Source of the DNA: Thiobacillus sp. | Lineage (GTDB): Bacteria; Pseudomonadota; Gammaproteobacteria; Burkholderiales; Thiobacillaceae | NCBI GenBank assembly: GCA_020217265.1 | Contig: JAIWOS010000018.1 | Span: forward strand, 1-19,593 | Direction of reading: 5' to 3' | DNA: 19,593 nucleotides | Shown here: positions 1 to 7,777 of the stretch, in pieces | How positions within the stretch are numbered: the stretch's first letter is position 1 | How the letters are laid out: the number at the start of each line of letters is the position of its first letter | Made by a program: the position numbers and the translations under genes | The notes under the pieces: model-generated | What the model saw: only the letters and a program-made list of their open reading frames with translations | The model's database searches: none | Told to the model about the DNA's origin: nothing

Positions 1-825
1 GCGGTGGCGCACGAGGACTTGCTCGCGCTCGCGAAAGGCGGCAGCGAGCGTCTCGGCGAAATACACGCTGCGGTGCTGGCCGCCGGTGCAGCCGATGGCG
101 ACGGTGAGGTAGGCGCGGTGGTCGCGGATGAAGCAGGGCAGCCAGCTTTCGACGAAACCGCGGATGTCGGCGAGCAGCGCCATCGCGTCGGCGCTTTGTT
201 CGAGGAAGGCCTGCACCGGCGCATCGCGTCCGGTGAGCGGACGCAGCTCGGCGACGTAGTGCGGGTTGGGCAGGCAGCGCACGTCGAACACGAGGTCGGC
301 GTCGAGCGGAATGCCGTGCTTGAAGCCGAAGGATTCGAACAAAAGCGTGATGCGCGAGCGGTCCTGGCCGACCAGATCCTTGATCCACAGCCGCAGCGCC
401 GCGGCGGAGAGGTCGCTGGTGTCGATGCGGTGTGCGAGCGGCGCGACGTCGGCGAGCATTTCGCGTTCGAGCTGGATCGCCTCGGCCAGTGACACATTGT
501 CGGAGGACAGCGGGTGACGCCGACGCGTTTCGGAAAAGCGTTTGACCAGCGACAGCGTCTTCGCTTCGAGGAAGATCACGCGCAGATCGTGGCCCGCGGC
601 GCGCAGCATGTCGACCAGCGTGGGCAGCTGCGCGAAGCTCGCGCCGCTGCGCGCGTCGATGGCGATGGCAACGCGTTCGTAATGCTCGCGCTGCAGATGC
701 TCGACCAGCGGCGTGAGCATGGCGAGCGGCAGGTTGTCGACGCAGTAATAGCCGATGTCTTCGAGCACGGCGATGGCGATGCTCTTGCCCGAACCCGACA
801 AACCCGAAACCAGGACGATCTGCAT
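1..825 (-). CDS. rapZ: RapZ, RNase adapter / nucleotide-binding protein (3' end cut by window)
   Basis: 275 residues are visible; the family is usually about 285-290, so roughly ten residues and the stop lie outside the window. The N-terminus carries a Walker A motif, GLSGSGKS, at residues 8-15, and the C-terminal half carries the family motif [12 protein letters not shown] at 244-255. In Escherichia coli RapZ binds small RNAs and RNase E to control glmS and hence cell-wall and LPS precursor supply. That role is family knowledge and may differ in betaproteobacteria, where this gene typically sits beside hprK and ptsN. The ATG at 825 gives the usual start MQIVLVSG. An in-frame ATG at 837 would overlap the hprK stop (TGATG) and add only MAAP, so it is a real alternative. 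It is the last gene seen of a minus-strand run with hprK. Confidence 0.93.
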   Translation of the reverse strand, partial: MQIVLVSGLSGSGKSIAIAVLEDIGYYCVDNLPLAMLTPLVEHLQREHYERVAIAIDARSGASFAQLPTLVDMLRAAGHDLRVIFLEAKTLSLVKRFSETRRRHPLSSDNVSLAEAIQLEREMLADVAPLAHRIDTSDLSAAALRLWIKDLVGQDRSRITLLFESFGFKHGIPLDADLVFDVRCLPNPHYVAELRPLTGRDAPVQAFLEQSADAMALLADIRGFVESWLPCFIRDHRAYLTVAIGCTGGQHRSVYFAETLAAAFREREQVLVRHR

Positions 826-836
826 GGGCGCCGCCA

Positions 837-1787
837 TCATCCGTTGCCGTCGATGGCGGCCTGCTGGCGCAGGATGAACTGCTCGACCGGATTGATGCCG
901 CGGCTCTTGAGGATGTGATTGCGCACCGCCACCTCGACCAGCACGGCAAGGTTGCGGCCGGCGGCGACGGGAACCCGCACCTTGGGAATGGCGACATCGA
1001 GCAGGGTTTCGGTCGAGGCGACCATGTCGAGGCGGTTGAGGCCGACTTCGCCGATTTCCTGCGGGTGGACGAGTTCGACGATGAGCTTGAGGTTCTTTTG
1101 CCGCTTCACCGCGGTTTCGCCGAACAGGTAGCGGATGTTGAGGATGCCCAGGCCGCGCACTTCGAGGAAGTCGCGCAGCAGCGGCGGGCAGGTGCCTTCC
1201 AGCGTTTCCGGCGCGACGTGCTTCAATTCGACCACGTCGTCGGCGACCAGGCGGTGGCCCCGCGTGATGAGTTCGAGCGCGAGTTCGCTCTTGCCGACGC
1301 CCGCGTCGCCTTTCAGCAGCACGCCCAGGCCCAGCACTTCGAGGAATACGCCGTGCACGGAATCGGTCTCGGCCAGCTCCTGCGTGAGGTAATGCCCGAG
1401 ATGCGACATCAGGACAGGGCCGGCCAGCGGCGAGGTGAAGAGCGGCGTCTGGCTTTGCTCGGCGGCGTCGAGCAGGGCGGCGGGCACGGCCTCGCCATTG
1501 GCGACCATGATGGCGGCAAGCTCGGTCGAGAAAAGATGCCTGATGGCGTCCGCCAGGCCGGTTTCGGACAGACCGCGCAGATAATCCATCTCGGCGCAGC
1601 CAAGCACCTGCACGCGGTTGGGGTGGATGAAATTCAGGTGGCCGATGAGCGCGAGCGTCGGTTTCTGCACGGTCTCCGACGACAGCGTGCGTTGCCCGCC
1701 GGCGCGGCCGGCCACCCACGCGAGGCCGAGCTGCTCCGCCATGTCGCGGAACAGGGCCTCGACGCTGACGCGAGCGGGTTCGATCAT
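837..1787 (-). CDS. hprK: HPr kinase/phosphorylase
   Basis: 316 residues, the usual family length. It phosphorylates and dephosphorylates the seryl residue of HPr-type phosphocarriers. The catalytic domain shows His145, Walker A GDAGVGKS at 160-167, the acidic pair DD at 183-184, and the family signature starting [15 protein letters not shown] at 209-223. The N-terminal domain (1-130) is the hexamerisation/regulatory part. I chose the ATG at 1787 because the protein then begins [13 protein letters not shown] as in relatives; the frame is open further upstream, but that would run into ptsN. It begins 10 bases after the ptsN stop and ends 11 bases before the rapZ ATG, so the three genes are probably cotranscribed. 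In Gram-negative bacteria the enzyme works with the regulatory (nitrogen) PTS rather than with carbon catabolite repression by CcpA. Confidence 0.95.
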   Translation of the reverse strand: MIEPARVSVEALFRDMAEQLGLAWVAGRAGGQRTLSSETVQKPTLALIGHLNFIHPNRVQVLGCAEMDYLRGLSETGLADAIRHLFSTELAAIMVANGEAVPAALLDAAEQSQTPLFTSPLAGPVLMSHLGHYLTQELAETDSVHGVFLEVLGLGVLLKGDAGVGKSELALELITRGHRLVADDVVELKHVAPETLEGTCPPLLRDFLEVRGLGILNIRYLFGETAVKRQKNLKLIVELVHPQEIGEVGLNRLDMVASTETLLDVAIPKVRVPVAAGRNLAVLVEVAVRNHILKSRGINPVEQFILRQQAAIDGNG

Positions 1788-1797
1788 GGGTGTGCGC

Positions 1798-2253
1798 CTA
1801 GCCCGACCAGGCGCCCAGCAGGGCGGCAAGCTCGGTGGGCGAGGCGACGTGCATCAGCTTGTCGCGCATGGTCTCGTCGCCGAACATCTGCGCCAGTTCG
1901 CCCAGGATTTGCAGGTGCTGCTCGTTGGCGTCCTTGGGCACCAGGAGCACGAAGGCCAGGGTCACGGGCTGGTTGTCCGGGGCGTCGAATTCGAGCGGCG
2001 TCTGCAGGCGGTAGAACGCGCCGCGCGCCTCCTTCATGCCCTTGATGCGGCCGTGCGGAATGGCGATGCCGCAGCCGAGCGCCGTGGAACCGAGGCGTTC
2101 GCGCTCGAACAGGCTGGTGAAAATGTCGGTCGATTTCAGGCCGTAGGCCCCGGCAAACAGGTCGGCGGCGTGTTCGAACAGTTTTTTCTTGCTGGTGAAG
2201 CTGAGATCCAGCAGGGTGGTGTCCGTGGTGACAAGGGGAGCGATGAGGTTCAT
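1798..2253 (-). CDS. ptsN: Nitrogen-PTS enzyme IIA (EIIA-Ntr)
   Basis: 151 residues covering a complete PTS EIIA type 2 domain. The phosphorylated histidine is His67 in the motif GCGIAIPHGRI, equivalent to the active-site histidine of E. coli PtsN. The protein is a cytoplasmic phosphoryl acceptor from NPr/HPr and a regulator of potassium transport, the stringent response and sigma-54-linked processes in other proteobacteria. It is followed 10 bases later by hprK and preceded by hpf with a gap of 92 bases. No clear Shine-Dalgarno sequence precedes the ATG. A perfect TATAAT lies about 40 bases upstream of the start codon and could give this gene its own promoter. Confidence 0.95.
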   Translation of the reverse strand: MNLIAPLVTTDTTLLDLSFTSKKKLFEHAADLFAGAYGLKSTDIFTSLFERERLGSTALGCGIAIPHGRIKGMKEARGAFYRLQTPLEFDAPDNQPVTLAFVLLVPKDANEQHLQILGELAQMFGDETMRDKLMHVASPTELAALLGAWSG

Positions 2254-2291
2254 GCCGGTAAGGGGCCGGCTCAGGGGGCCGGCGCGGGCGG

Positions 2292-2326
2292 ATTATACGC
2301 CCGGGAACGCGGGGGCGCCCCGGGCG
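2292..2326 (-). promoter_or_regulatory. Possible ptsN promoter (-10) with adjoining hairpin
   Basis: On the minus strand a perfect TATAAT lies at 2297-2292 in an otherwise very GC-rich 92-base gap between hpf and ptsN. No recognisable -35 stands 16-18 bases upstream and there is no TGn extension. Directly upstream is a perfect 8-bp inverted repeat, CGCCCGGG (2298-2305) with CCCGGGCG (2319-2326), loop 13 bases. The hairpin has no T tract, so a terminator is unlikely; it could be an attenuator after hpf or an operator-like site. Confidence 0.3.
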
Positions 2327-2345
2327 TGGCGCGCTTACAACGCGC

Positions 2346-2681
2346 TCAGGCGGCGCTTTCCGCCGATTGATGCTTGATGCCGCCGCTGTCCTGGTGGACG
2401 TCGGCGGTCTTTTCCTTATGTTTCACGATCTGTCGGTCCAGTTTGTCGGCCAGAAGGTCGATGGCGGCGTACATGTTGCCGTCTTCGCTGTGTGCGTGAA
2501 AATCGTGGCCTTTGACGTGCAGGGTGGCTTCCACTTTGTGCACCAGCTTTTCCACCTGCATGATGACCGTGACGTTGATGACATGGTCGAAGTGGCGTTT
2601 GACGCGTTCGAGTTTCTCGGCAACGTAAGCGCGAATGGCAGGGGTCACTTCCAGGTGATGGCCGGAAATCGTCAGGTTCAT
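2346..2681 (-). CDS. hpf: Ribosome hibernation promoting factor, short form
   Basis: 111 residues in a single HPF/RaiA domain (beta-alpha-beta-beta-beta-alpha), starting MNLTISGHHLEVTPAIR. It binds the 30S subunit in stationary phase and promotes inactive 70S or 100S ribosomes. There is no C-terminal dimerisation domain, so it is the short type like E. coli Hpf/YfiA, with a hydrophilic tail after about residue 95. The start is fixed by a clear GGAGG 5 bases upstream of the ATG. The open frame continues upstream to 2924 but that part is unlike the family. The position directly after rpoN is the classical arrangement, in which this gene was called a sigma-54 modulation protein. Confidence 0.95.
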   Translation of the reverse strand: MNLTISGHHLEVTPAIRAYVAEKLERVKRHFDHVINVTVIMQVEKLVHKVEATLHVKGHDFHAHSEDGNMYAAIDLLADKLDRQIVKHKEKTADVHQDSGGIKHQSAESAA

Positions 2682-2708
2682 AGAGCCTCCAAAGTCTGCT
2701 GCGGTAAG

Positions 2709-2738
2709 CCGGAGGAACGGTTGCAGACCCGCCTCCGG
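2709..2738. other. Inverted repeat between rpoN and hpf
   Basis: CCGGAGG (2709-2715) and CCTCCGG (2732-2738) form a perfect 7-bp stem around a 16-base loop in which three more base pairs are possible. It lies 28 bases upstream of the hpf start in the 136-base gap after rpoN. There is no T tract on either side. The arm reads CCTCCGG on the minus-strand transcript and could pair with the hpf Shine-Dalgarno GGAGG, but that is only a base-pairing possibility. Confidence 0.3.
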
Positions 2739-2817
2739 GAGCGTTTCGTCGCGCTCGATTTCATTGTGGGACGAAAGCGGGGGACATTCAAGCGAGCGGT
2801 CCCAAATGCCTGGGCGG

Positions 2818-4254
2818 TCAGAGGGTGCGCCGCATGTTGGCCGGCGGGATTTGCAGCGATTCGCGGTACTTGGCGACAGTGCGGCGGGCGACGACGATGC
2901 CCTGCTGGCCCAGCACTTCGGCAAGCTGGCCGTCGGACAGCGGTTTCTTGCCGTTTTCGGCGGCGATCAGCTGCTTGATCAGGGCGCGGATCGCGGTGGA
3001 CGAGCAGGCGCCGCCGTTGTCGGTGGCGACGTGGCTGCCGAAGAAATACTTGAGTTCGTAGAGCCCGCGCGGCGTCATCATGAATTTTTGCGTGGTGACG
3101 CGCGAGATGGTCGATTCGTGCAGTTCGACCGCGTCGGCGATTTCGCGCAGCACCAGCGGACGCATCGCGACTTCGCCGTGTTCGAAGAAGTGCTTCTGGC
3201 GGTCGACGATGGCCTGCGAGACGCGCAGGATGGTGTCGAAGCGCTGCTGCACGTTCTTGATCAGCCAGCGCGCTTCCTGCAACTGGCTGGCGAGCTGGCT
3301 GCCGCCGGATTCGCGGTGGCGCGCGAGGATGTCGGCGTACACGCGGTTGACGCGCAGCTTGGGCATGGCGTCGGCGTTGAGGCTGGCGATCCACATGCCC
3401 TTGACCTTGCGCACGTAGACGTCGGGGATGACGTAATGGGTTTCGTCCGCGCTGAACGCCGAGCCGGGGCGCGGGTTGAGCGACAGGATGAGGGCGCGCG
3501 CGGCGCGCAGCATGGCGTCGTCGATGCCGAGCATTTTCTTCAGCTTGCCGACGTCGCGTGCGGCGAGCAGATCGAGGTAGTGCGCGGTGAGCCGCATGGC
3601 GGTGTCGCGCGCCGGCGTGTCGGCCGGCAGGGCGCGCAGTTGCAGCGTGAGGCATTCGGCCAGGTTGCGCGCGCCGACCCCGGTCGGATCCATGTTCTGC
3701 AGGTGTTTCAGCGCGGTCTCGACTTCTTCGGGCTCGAGCTCTTCGAGTTCCCCGGCAAGGCTGGCAGTAATGTCGGCCAGCGGCTGGGTGAGGAAGCCGG
3801 CGTCGTCGAGATCGTCGATCAGCGCCGCGACCAGGGTGCGGTCGCGTGCGCCGAGCGGGCTGACGATGAGCTGGTTGAGCAGGTGCTCGCGCAGGCTGGC
3901 GCCAGTGACGGCCCCCTGCGCGTAATCGCCGTCTTCGTCCTCGCTGCCGGCGCCGCTGTAATCGTTCCAGTCGGCGTCGTCGAGCGTGGCGGCGGGTTCG
4001 GCCTCGGCGCCGTCTGCCTGTTGCGGGGTTTCCAGGCTCTGCGCCTCGGCTTCGGCGGTGTGCGCCGGCGCCTCGGCGGCAACGGGGCCGGCTTCGTCCT
4101 CGTCTGCGCGCTCGAGCAGGGGGTTGTCCTGCAGCATCTGCTCCAGCTCCTGGTTCAGTTCGAGCGTGGACAGCTGCAACAGCCGGATCGACTGCTGCAG
4201 TTGCGGCGTCAGCGTGAGGTGTTGACCGAGCTTGAGTTGGAGGCTGTGCTTCAT
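2818..4254 (-). CDS. rpoN: RNA polymerase sigma-54 factor
   Basis: 478 residues, a normal length. Region I is the glutamine- and leucine-rich N-terminus (1-50, beginning MKHSLQLKLGQHLTLTPQLQ), which answers to enhancer-binding proteins. Region II is acidic (about 51-120). The core-binding domain and HTH follow, and the RpoN box ARRTVAKYRE at 456-465 contacts the -24 element. The protein directs RNA polymerase to -24/-12 promoters and needs an AAA+ activator; none is encoded in the window. It lies 111 bases after lptB and 136 bases before hpf. No strong Shine-Dalgarno sequence precedes the ATG, but the start matches the family N-terminus. A candidate target in this window is the promoter of the prepilin gene at 9786-10433. 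Confidence 0.97.
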   Translation of the reverse strand: MKHSLQLKLGQHLTLTPQLQQSIRLLQLSTLELNQELEQMLQDNPLLERADEDEAGPVAAEAPAHTAEAEAQSLETPQQADGAEAEPAATLDDADWNDYSGAGSEDEDGDYAQGAVTGASLREHLLNQLIVSPLGARDRTLVAALIDDLDDAGFLTQPLADITASLAGELEELEPEEVETALKHLQNMDPTGVGARNLAECLTLQLRALPADTPARDTAMRLTAHYLDLLAARDVGKLKKMLGIDDAMLRAARALILSLNPRPGSAFSADETHYVIPDVYVRKVKGMWIASLNADAMPKLRVNRVYADILARHRESGGSQLASQLQEARWLIKNVQQRFDTILRVSQAIVDRQKHFFEHGEVAMRPLVLREIADAVELHESTISRVTTQKFMMTPRGLYELKYFFGSHVATDNGGACSSTAIRALIKQLIAAENGKKPLSDGQLAEVLGQQGIVVARRTVAKYRESLQIPPANMRRTL

Positions 4255-4257
4255 GAA

Positions 4258-4299
4258 ACTTGACTACGGCAAGAACTATGCCGACTTGAGTCAAGTGTA
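4258..4299 (-). promoter_or_regulatory. Palindrome and weak -10 upstream of rpoN
   Basis: The lptB-rpoN gap holds a perfect 13-base palindrome ACTTGAGTCAAGT (4284-4296, centre 4290). The same half-site ACTTGA is repeated at 4258-4263, just before the rpoN ATG, so the segment 4259-4295 can also fold into CTTGACT/AGTCAAG with an inner CGGC/GCCG stem. On the minus strand TACACT (4299-4294), a 4/6 match to TATAAT, overlaps the palindrome edge. The only -35-like TTGCAG is 20 bases away, which is too far. The geometry suits an operator at a promoter, but the evidence is only the symmetry. Confidence 0.35.
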
Positions 4300-4365
4300 G
4301 CGCGATTCGATTCCGCGCGCTGCAAGACGGGCGGGCGAGACGAAAATTTACGCGGCGCGGGCCGC

Positions 4366-5088
4366 TCAGAGACGGAAGTTTTCTCCGAGATAAACCTTGC
4401 GCGCGCTGTCGTTCTGGATGATCTCTTCGGGGGTGCCGGCGGTGAGTACGCGGCCTTCGTTGATGATGTAGGCGCGGTCGCAGATGCCGAGCGTTTCGCG
4501 CACGTTGTGGTCGGTGATGAGCACGCCGATGTCGCGTTCGATGAGGAAATGCACCAGTTTCTGGATGTCGAGCACCGCGATGGGGTCGACCCCGGCGAAA
4601 GGCTCGTCCAGCAGGACGAAGCGCGGGTTGATTGCCAGCGCGCGGGCGATTTCCACCCGCCGCCGCTCGCCGCCGGACAGGCTGACGGCGGCTGCGTCGC
4701 GCAGATGGGCGATGTGCAGGTCTTCCAGCAGGTTTTCCAGGTGCTCGCGGCGCTCGTCCTTGCTGTAGTGCTTGAGTTCGAGGATGGCCTCGATGTTTTC
4801 GGCGACGCTCAACTTGCGGAAGATCGAGGGTTCCTGCGGCAGGTAAGACAGCCCCAGGCGCGCGCGACGGTGTATCGCCATGTGCGTGAGGTCGTGTTCG
4901 TCGAGCGTGACCCGTCCGCCGTCCGTCGCCACCAGCCCCACCACCATGTAGAAGCAGGTCGTCTTGCCCGCCCCGTTGGGGCCGAGCAGGCCGACGACCT
5001 CGCCGCTGCCGACGTCGAAGGAGACGTCGTGGACAACCGTGCGCTTGCCGTAGATTTTCCTGAGGCCCTGGGCGACGATGCGGCTCAT
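4366..5088 (-). CDS. lptB: LPS export ABC transporter ATP-binding protein LptB
   Basis: 240 residues, as in E. coli LptB. It is the cytoplasmic ATPase that powers extraction of lipopolysaccharide from the inner membrane with LptF, LptG and LptC. All ABC motifs are present: Walker A GPNGAGKT 36-43, Q-loop Gln85, signature LSGGE 137-141, Walker B FVLLDE 157-162, and switch His194. The ATG at 5088 overlaps the lptA stop by four bases (ATGA), implying translational coupling in lptC-lptA-lptB. The next gene downstream is rpoN, 111 bases on. Confidence 0.97.
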   Translation of the reverse strand: MSRIVAQGLRKIYGKRTVVHDVSFDVGSGEVVGLLGPNGAGKTTCFYMVVGLVATDGGRVTLDEHDLTHMAIHRRARLGLSYLPQEPSIFRKLSVAENIEAILELKHYSKDERREHLENLLEDLHIAHLRDAAAVSLSGGERRRVEIARALAINPRFVLLDEPFAGVDPIAVLDIQKLVHFLIERDIGVLITDHNVRETLGICDRAYIINEGRVLTAGTPEEIIQNDSARKVYLGENFRL

Positions 5089-5627
5089 GGCTTGGCAGCG
5101 GGTTGCTCGGTGCGCGGCTTGGGGCGGATGACCGCACGCACGCGGCCGGCCGGGGTTTGCGCGTTGGGCTGGCCAACCACCTTGTAAAACTCGGTGTTGG
5201 CGTTGTACGAAATCTGGGCGCCGCGCAGTTCGTCGGTGCCGCGCCGCAGTCTGGCCTGGCCGATGAGTTCGAGCTGGCTGGTGCCGCTGTTGTATTCGAT
5301 GCGGTCGGCGAAGCCCTCGATGAGCTCGTCGCGTCCGTCCAGCTTCTGGCGGAAGGCGACCGGCCGGCCGGTGGCGACGACCCGGTCGAGGCCGCCGGCG
5401 TTCTGCGTGACCTGCACGCGATCGGCGCGCAGCATGAGCGTGCCCTGGCTGAGAATGACATTGCCTTCGTACACGCTCAGCTTGCGGATGTCGTCGAGCG
5501 TGACGGTGTCGGCTTCGAGATTGACCGGCTTGTCGCGGTCGGCCTTCTCGGCGAAGGCCGGCGAAAACGCGAGGCCGAGGCACAGCGCGACGGCCAGGCG
5601 GGCGGAAAATAGTTTCATGGCGTTCAT
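5085..5627 (-). CDS. lptA: Periplasmic LPS transport protein LptA
   Basis: 180 residues from the ATG at 5627, which overlaps the lptC stop (ATGA). An in-frame ATG at 5618 (MKLFSARL) is an alternative. A signal peptide is evident, with cleavage expected after AFA near residue 26. The mature part is an OstA-like beta-jellyroll (about 30-150) of the kind that polymerises into the periplasmic bridge carrying LPS from LptC to LptD. The C-terminus is rich in proline, arginine and lysine ([13 protein letters not shown]). The gene lies between lptC and lptB with four-base overlaps on both sides. Confidence 0.94.
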   Translation of the reverse strand: MNAMKLFSARLAVALCLGLAFSPAFAEKADRDKPVNLEADTVTLDDIRKLSVYEGNVILSQGTLMLRADRVQVTQNAGGLDRVVATGRPVAFRQKLDGRDELIEGFADRIEYNSGTSQLELIGQARLRRGTDELRGAQISYNANTEFYKVVGQPNAQTPAGRVRAVIRPKPRTEQPAAKP

Positions 5628-6196
5628 TTTGCCTTGGCAATATAACGGGCTTTCACCCGTCCTGTCAGTTTGACGATGCGCGGTCCGGCGCGGTATTCCA
5701 TCGCCCCGGCGTGCAGCGCCATCGTTTTGTCGGTGACTTCCACGGCGCCGGGCGCGCGCAGCAGCTTGCGCTCCGGGTAGACCAGCAGGCGGGCCGTGGT
5801 GAGGGTCATGGCCGACTGGCCGGGGCGCGCCTCGCGCATCACCCGCACGTCGCCGAAGAGGTCGACTTCGTTGCCGTCGGGCGAGACCGTGGCCGCGCGT
5901 GCCGCCGCGCTGAGTTCGCCCGCCTGTTTGTCGATCTGGATGAAGCGCGGCGATTCCAGCTCGGTACGCTTGCTGCCGGTGTAATGCTTGAGGCGTGCGG
6001 CAGACAGGCGGAATTCGGGATTGCCCAAGGCGTCGGTGCGCAGGGCGTCGAAATCCTCCATGATGCCTTCGGGGTCGACCTTGTCGGAGGTGGTGTCGGT
6101 CCCGGGCGCCTGTACCGAACGCTCGATCCAGAAGCTCAAGCCCGCCAGCACCAGCAGGATGACGAGCGGCAGCCACAGCGATCCGCGATCGATCAT
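5624..6196 (-). CDS. lptC: LPS export protein LptC
   Basis: 190 residues, the usual LptC size. One N-terminal membrane anchor (about 6-24, [19 protein letters not shown]) is followed by a periplasmic OstA-like fold. It receives LPS from the LptBFG transporter and passes it to LptA. The C-terminus is basic ([10 protein letters not shown]). It begins 22 bases after the kdsC stop and ends overlapping the lptA start. This puts the two Kdo-synthesis genes and three LPS-transport genes in one minus-strand run. Confidence 0.94.
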   Translation of the reverse strand: MIDRGSLWLPLVILLVLAGLSFWIERSVQAPGTDTTSDKVDPEGIMEDFDALRTDALGNPEFRLSAARLKHYTGSKRTELESPRFIQIDKQAGELSAAARAATVSPDGNEVDLFGDVRVMREARPGQSAMTLTTARLLVYPERKLLRAPGAVEVTDKTMALHAGAMEYRAGPRIVKLTGRVKARYIAKAK

Positions 6197-6218
6197 GCGG
6201 CGAGCCCGGCGGCCACGA

Positions 6219-6746
6219 TCATTTCAGGTAGGGCGCGAGCGCGGCGTCGAGCGTACCCTGGGCGCGCATCAGGAATTCGCAGGCCTCGCGCACCGCGCCG
6301 CGGCCGGCTTCGCGCACCGTGATGTAATGGCTGTGCGCCTTCACCAGATCGGGCGCGGCCGGCACGGTGATCGCCAGGCCCGCGCGCCGCATCACCGGCA
6401 GGTCGACCACGTCGTCGCCCATGTAGGCGGTGGCCTCGCAGGCGATGTTCAATTCGCGGCACAGGGTTTCGTACACCGCGAGCTTGTCGTGCGCGCCCTG
6501 GTGGACGATGTCGATGCCCAGGTTGAGCGCGCGGTTGGTCACGACCCGGGAAGATCGCCCGGTGATGATGGCGAGTGTGATGCCGCTGGCCTTGAGCATT
6601 TTCAGACCGTGGCCGTCGAGCGAGTTGAAGCCCTTGTATTCCTGGCCGTCGTCACCGAGAAACAGCGTGCCGTCGGTCATCACGCCGTCGATGTCGAAGG
6701 CGATGAGTTTGATCCGGCGCGCGCGTTCGAGGAGGTCGCTGGTCAT
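6219..6746 (-). CDS. kdsC: 3-deoxy-D-manno-octulosonate 8-phosphate phosphatase KdsC
   Basis: 175 residues, a HAD-type C0 phosphatase without a cap domain. It hydrolyses Kdo-8-phosphate to Kdo, the core sugar of LPS. Asp18 (nucleophile) and Asp20 lie in FDIDGVMTDG at 17-26, motif II is TGR after IITGR, and motif III is GDDVVDLP. The ATG at 6746 shares one base with the kdsD stop (TGATG). A GTG three bases earlier would give a four-base overlap and is an equally possible start. It is cotranscribed with kdsD upstream and lptC downstream. Confidence 0.96.
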   Translation of the reverse strand: MTSDLLERARRIKLIAFDIDGVMTDGTLFLGDDGQEYKGFNSLDGHGLKMLKASGITLAIITGRSSRVVTNRALNLGIDIVHQGAHDKLAVYETLCRELNIACEATAYMGDDVVDLPVMRRAGLAITVPAAPDLVKAHSHYITVREAGRGAVREACEFLMRAQGTLDAALAPYLK

Positions 6747-7732
6747 CACACCACACCCGCTTTCAGCAAATCGTGCATGTTGAGCGCGCCCACCAGCGTG
6801 TCGTCTGCGTCGACCACGAGCAGGCCGTTGATTTTCAGTGTGTCCATTTTTTCCACTGCCGCCACGGCGAGTTCGTCCGCGCGGATCGTTTTCGGGTTTT
6901 TCGTCATCAGGTCGGCGATTTTCGCCTGCTGCAGGTCGAGCGGGCGTTCGAGCGCGCGGCGCAGGTCGCCATCGGTGAACAGCCCCGCCACGCGGCCGGC
7001 AGCGTCGACGACGGCGGTCATGCCCAGGCCTTTCTGCGTCATTTCGAACAGCGCGGCCTTGAGCGTGGCGTCGGGGCCGACGCGGGGCAGAGCGTCGCCG
7101 CTGTGCATCACGTCGCGCACGTGAACCAACAGGCGACGGCCGAGGCTGCCGCCGGGATGGGTGCGCGCGAAATCGTCGGCGGAAAAGCCGCGCGCGTCCA
7201 GCAGCGCCACTGCGAGCGCGTCACCCATGGCGAGCGCGGCGGTGGTGCTGGCGGTGGGGGCAAGATTGAGCGGGCAGGCTTCCTTGTCGACCCCGGTGTT
7301 GAGGTGGGCGTCGGCCTCGCGCGCGAGTGTCGAACTGGGGTTGCCGGTCATCGCCACGAGCTTGGCGCCGCGCCGCTTGATGAGCGGGACGATGCTGACG
7401 ATCTCGCTGCTTTCGCCGGAATTCGACAGCGCGAGCACGACGTCGTCGTGGGTGATCATGCCGAGGTCGCCGTGGCTCGCCTCGCCGGGGTGCATGAAGA
7501 AGGCCGGGGTGCCGGTGGAGGCGAGCGTCGCCGCGATCTTGCCGCCCACGTGCCCGGACTTGCCCATGCCCGACACCACTACGCGACCGGTGCAGGCGAG
7601 GATGAGCTCCACCGCCCGGGCGAATCCCTGGTCGAGCCGGTTCGACATCGCGCGCAGGGCGTCGGCCTCGATGTCGAGCACCTGGCGTGCCAGTGCGAGC
7701 AGTTCTTCGGGGGATTGGGCTTGGGGACGCAT
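6746..7732 (-). CDS. kdsD: Arabinose-5-phosphate isomerase KdsD
   Basis: 328 residues, exactly the length of E. coli KdsD. It converts ribulose-5-phosphate to arabinose-5-phosphate, the first step to Kdo. The SIS domain (about 40-190) contains GMGKSGH 55-61, HPGEASHGDLG 81-91 and HPGG from His192. The residues Lys58, Glu110, Glu151 and His192 correspond, with an offset of one, to the catalytic set described for E. coli. Two CBS domains follow (about 205-328). The start MRPQAQSP at 7732 fits the family. The frame stays open far upstream, opposite the antiporter gene, which is a codon-bias artefact. No Shine-Dalgarno sequence is seen. Confidence 0.96.
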   Translation of the reverse strand: MRPQAQSPEELLALARQVLDIEADALRAMSNRLDQGFARAVELILACTGRVVVSGMGKSGHVGGKIAATLASTGTPAFFMHPGEASHGDLGMITHDDVVLALSNSGESSEIVSIVPLIKRRGAKLVAMTGNPSSTLAREADAHLNTGVDKEACPLNLAPTASTTAALAMGDALAVALLDARGFSADDFARTHPGGSLGRRLLVHVRDVMHSGDALPRVGPDATLKAALFEMTQKGLGMTAVVDAAGRVAGLFTDGDLRRALERPLDLQQAKIADLMTKNPKTIRADELAVAAVEKMDTLKINGLLVVDADDTLVGALNMHDLLKAGVV

Positions 7733-7748
7733 GGCCGGCAAGTATACT
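7721..7748 (+). promoter_or_regulatory. Possible promoter of the antiporter gene
   Basis: TATACT at 7743-7748 (5/6 to the -10 consensus) follows TTGGGG at 7721-7726 (3/6 to the -35) with a 16-base spacer, and would start transcription about 23 bases before the ATG at 7778. The -10 lies inside the palindrome AGTATACT (7741-7748), so the minus strand also reads TATACT at 7746-7741. A minus-strand start from it would give kdsD an almost leaderless message, and no -35 supports that direction. Confidence 0.3.
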
Positions 7749-7777
7749 AAACGCACCATGCCTGCCGCGATTTTCCG

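Noticed and set aside
915..2045. Plus-strand frames opposite hprK and ptsN
   Set aside because: His/Asp/Gln-rich antisense shadows; the minus strand carries intact enzyme motifs.
2678..5461. A 927-codon minus-strand frame across rpoN, lptB and lptA
   Set aside because: Arginine/alanine/proline-rich translation in another frame of recognised genes; no family resemblance.
7733..7759. Upstream ATG at 7759 as the kdsD start
   Set aside because: It would add nine residues not found in KdsD and leave no room for the start signals; 328 residues from 7732 match the family.
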